Shown here: positions 61,640 to 64,000 of the stretch, one piece after another | Numbering within the stretch: position 1 is the first letter of the stretch | Layout of the letters: each line of letters opens with the position of its first letter | Assembly (NCBI GenBank): GCA_025928545.1 | Contig: JAICJH010000007.1 | Span: forward strand, 1-64,000 | DNA: 64,000 nucleotides | Reading direction: 5' to 3' | DNA from: Bryobacteraceae bacterium | GTDB lineage: Bacteria; Acidobacteriota; Terriglobia; Bryobacterales; Bryobacteraceae | Notes under the pieces: generated by a model | Databases searched by the model: none | Told to the model about the DNA's origin: nothing | What the model saw: only the letters and a program-made list of their open reading frames with translations | Program-made: the position numbers and the translations under genes

Positions 61640-63373
61640 GTGTCTGTCCTTCGCCGCCTGACGGTCTGTCTACTGGCTGCAATACCGGCGGCGATCCCCG
61701 CTGCCGGTGCTCTCGCCATCATGCCTCTCGCAGATGTCCGCGCGGGCATGCACGCCATCGGAAAAACGGTCTTCACCGGCGACAAGGTCGAAGACTTCGA
61801 CGTCGAGATTCTCGGCATCCTTGAAAATACCGGCCCCAAGCAATCGCTGATACTCGGGCGCTTGTCCGGCGGTCCGCTCGAGCACACGGGCGTGATGCAG
61901 GGAATGAGCGGCAGCCCTGTCTATATTAATGGCAAGCTCATCGGAGCAGTGGCCCTCGCATTCCCGTATTCCAAAGACCCGGTAGCCGGAATACGTCCCA
62001 TTGAAGAAATGCTGCGGGTCGGCTCCTATCCGTCAACCCCCGCCCCTCTCCGCCTGGCCGATCTCAAGCCGCCCTCGGCAGGTTTTGGCGACGCCAAGAT
62101 GACGGATGTCGCGACACCCATCTCATTCAGCGGGTTTACTTCCGCGGCCATCGAGAAATTCGCGCCCCAATTGCGCGGGCTGGGCCTCGAACCTCGCCAG
62201 GGGACCTCCGTCGGCGGTGCTCCCATTGACCGTTTGGGTGATCCCGCAAAACTCCAGCCCGGTTCCATGATCAGTGTCGAACTGATGATGGGTGATATGA
62301 GCGTGGGCGCCGACGGCACACTGACCGCCATCGATGGCAACAATGTCTACGCCTTCGGCCACCGATTTCTCTCCATGGGCGCCACCCAACTCCCGTTTAC
62401 CCGTTCCGAAGTCATCACCCTTCTGGCCAACTCGAACACATCTTTCAAAATATCCTCCGCCCGCGAGTTAATGGGTGTAATCGCGCAGGACCGCGACACC
62501 GCCATAACCGGGTCGCTCGGTAGCCGCGCCGCTATGACGCCGCTCGATATCTCCGTTACACAGGAATCCAAACCCGTCGGCGACTACCATATGCGGATCG
62601 TGAACGACCGGCTGCTCTCTCCGTATCTCTTACAAATGGCGGTGTTTTCGGCATTGGATTCCACCGAACGCACCACCGGCGTACTCAGCGTCGGCATGAC
62701 CGGTTCCATCGAATTCGAGAACCGACCCGACGCCGTACAGATCCGAAATGTCTACGCCACGGACGGTGGGGCGGCAACCAGTGCTGCGCTAAATGCCGCA
62801 ATTACTTTGTCATATCTTTTGCAGGGTGGCTTTGACAATCTCAAAATCAAGCGCATTTCGCTCAAGCTCGAAGCCTCCGCGCGCAAGCAGGCGCTGAACA
62901 TCGGCCAGGTTTATACCTCCAGACGCGAAGCCAAACCGGGTGACACAATCGAGGTCACGGCGCTGCTCGATGGTGAAGACGGCGTGGAAATCGCCCGCAC
63001 CTCGAAATACACCATTCCCCCCGGCGCAGCCCCCGGCACCCTTAATTTCACCGTTTGCGATGGCTCGCAGGCCTCGCTTGCCGATATGCGGCAGACAATT
63101 ACAGACAGCCCCATCTCTCCCGATCAGTTAGTCTCGACTGTGAACCATATCAGGGCCGGCGACAAGGCTTACGTCCGGGTTTGGCGTGCGGAGCCATCTT
63201 ATGCCGTTCAGGGGGAAGAAATGGATAGCCCGCCCCCGTCTTTGGCTCTCGTCATTGGTTCCAGTGCTTCCATCAATCAAAATAAGAACGCAAAGGTGAC
63301 TGAACTGGTGATGGATGCGGGCGGGAACATGGTCTCGGGCTCGAAGACGGTGCAGGTCGAGGTGAAAGAGTGA
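61640..63373 (+). CDS. SpoIVB-type S55 serine peptidase domain protein, secreted
   Basis: 577 residues from a GTG, with a signal peptide (SVLRRLTVCLLAAIPAAIPA). Residues about 30-250 are an S55 (SpoIVB) peptidase domain: IGKTVFTGDKVEDFDVEILG near the start, and GMSGSPVYINGKLIGAV at 88-104 with the catalytic Ser. A YAFGHRFLSMG segment lies near residue 235. The rest is beta-rich and unassigned. In Bacillus this protease signals during sporulation, but no sporulation gene is seen here, and S55 proteins occur in non-sporing bacteria with unknown roles. Its stop overlaps the start of the next gene (GTGA). Confidence 0.83.
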   Translation: MSVLRRLTVCLLAAIPAAIPAAGALAIMPLADVRAGMHAIGKTVFTGDKVEDFDVEILGILENTGPKQSLILGRLSGGPLEHTGVMQGMSGSPVYINGKLIGAVALAFPYSKDPVAGIRPIEEMLRVGSYPSTPAPLRLADLKPPSAGFGDAKMTDVATPISFSGFTSAAIEKFAPQLRGLGLEPRQGTSVGGAPIDRLGDPAKLQPGSMISVELMMGDMSVGADGTLTAIDGNNVYAFGHRFLSMGATQLPFTRSEVITLLANSNTSFKISSARELMGVIAQDRDTAITGSLGSRAAMTPLDISVTQESKPVGDYHMRIVNDRLLSPYLLQMAVFSALDSTERTTGVLSVGMTGSIEFENRPDAVQIRNVYATDGGAATSAALNAAITLSYLLQGGFDNLKIKRISLKLEASARKQALNIGQVYTSRREAKPGDTIEVTALLDGEDGVEIARTSKYTIPPGAAPGTLNFTVCDGSQASLADMRQTITDSPISPDQLVSTVNHIRAGDKAYVRVWRAEPSYAVQGEEMDSPPPSLALVIGSSASINQNKNAKVTELVMDAGGNMVSGSKTVQVEVKE

Positions 63374-64000
63374 ATCGCCCTTTTCGGGTTGCGTGTATTT
63401 TGTCAATTGTAGTTGTCGCCGCTTCGGGATCTTCCAGTTCATTTTGGGAAATGTCCAGTTTCACCGACTTCCTCGCGGGCAAGATGGATGGAGTGGCGCT
63501 CTCCCGCGATGGACACCTGACGCCGGCTCCCCAACTCGACACCATATTCGATTCCGGCCAGCCCGTGATCTGGAGCATGCAGCCCGGTCCCGCGGGAATT
63601 CTTTACGCGGCAACCGGCCATCGCGGCCGAGTCTACCGGATCGACGCAGCGGGTAAATCCACCCTGCTGTGGACCGCCGATCGCCCGGAAGTTTTCGCGC
63701 TCGCCGCCAATCCACAGGGCGATGTCTACGCCGCCAGTTCGCCGAACGGTAAGATCTACCGCATCCGCAACGGCCAGGCTACCGAGTACTTCGATCCAAA
63801 GGCCCACTACATCTGGTCGCTTGCTCTGGCGCCCGATGGCACACTCTACGCCGGCACCGGCGACGAAGGCAAAATTTATCGAATCACGGGACCGGCGCAG
63901 GGAGAACTGTATTACGCAACTGGCCAGGGAAACGTCACAGGCCTGATGCTCGATCCGCAGGGCCGCCTGCTCGCTGGCACCGAACCCAACGGAATCCTCT
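63370..64000 (+). CDS. Secreted beta-propeller protein (partial, runs off the right edge)
   Basis: At least 210 residues from a GTG that overlaps the stop of the S55 protease gene by four bases. An N-terminal hydrophobic signal (RVACILSIVVVAASG) precedes repeats of about 40-45 residues with the pattern GxLYAATGxxGRVYRID (GILYAATGHRGRVYRID, DVYAASSPNGKIYRI and TLYAGTGDEGKIYRI). These are propeller blades of a two-component-sensor or WD40-like type, not NHL. Translational coupling suggests it works with the protease, perhaps as partner or substrate (inference). The C-terminus is not visible. Confidence 0.82.
   Translation, partial: MNRPFRVACILSIVVVAASGSSSSFWEMSSFTDFLAGKMDGVALSRDGHLTPAPQLDTIFDSGQPVIWSMQPGPAGILYAATGHRGRVYRIDAAGKSTLLWTADRPEVFALAANPQGDVYAASSPNGKIYRIRNGQATEYFDPKAHYIWSLALAPDGTLYAGTGDEGKIYRITGPAQGELYYATGQGNVTGLMLDPQGRLLAGTEPNGIL

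Overview
The window comes from a GC-rich bacterium that most resembles the Acidobacteriota, probably the Bryobacterales / Candidatus Solibacter group. Four things point there: three proteins end in the C-terminal domain first described from Solibacter (TIGR03437); there is a DUF1549/DUF1553 plus DUF1501 pair; secreted NHL-repeat proteins are abundant; and housekeeping genes lie scattered among large secreted proteins. I saw no rRNA, tRNA, CRISPR array, insertion sequence or phage gene. The placement is inferred from gene content, not from a marker tree.

Layout. 1-2642 (minus) holds a three-subunit proton-translocating transhydrogenase (pntAA-pntAB-pntB; pntB runs off the left edge). An EF-P-type factor diverges from it. 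Next come an MFS transporter and a doubled DUF507 protein. 5128-10272 (minus) is a three-gene secretion-type operon: a c-type-cytochrome-like DUF1549/DUF1553 protein, a Tat-exported DUF1501 protein and a TIGR03437 protein. purH and a Wzy/O-antigen-ligase-like membrane protein follow on the minus strand.

The centre (14.2-33.8 kb) is the most striking part. Two giant secreted proteins of about 3170 and 3310 residues are encoded in tandem. They are built from four and six NHL beta-propellers, every one with six blades, separated by pairs of BACON-like domains. Both end in a cohesin-like domain followed by a dockerin-like pair of calcium loops on the same chain. Eleven vicinal Cys-Cys pairs sit in the inter-blade loops. 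Two other NHL proteins in the window (6 and 12 blades) end in TIGR03437 instead.

33.9-50 kb holds greB; a universal stress gene behind a good sigma-54 promoter; a NHL/TIGR03437 protein; a secreted protein of unknown function; fabH; a SprT-like metalloprotein; a LuxR-type regulator beside a c-di-GMP-type NfrB-like glycosyltransferase; two small membrane proteins; an alkylation-repair pair (Ada/AlkA fusion plus Ogt); a TIM-barrel isomerase; and small secreted or membrane proteins.

50-64 kb holds a 12-blade NHL protein, an aminotransferase, a lytic transglycosylase with a histone-like basic tail, a coiled-coil protein, an SDR oxidoreductase, a stand-alone ClpB-D2-like AAA+ ATPase behind a second sigma-54 promoter, and a SpoIVB-type S55 protease translationally coupled to a secreted propeller protein cut off by the right edge.

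Taken together, the accessory genes suggest heavy investment in an extracellular or cell-surface protein layer. The cohesin/dockerin ends offer a possible way for the giant proteins to link to each other or to partners. That linkage is inference; the domains themselves are read from sequence by motif only.
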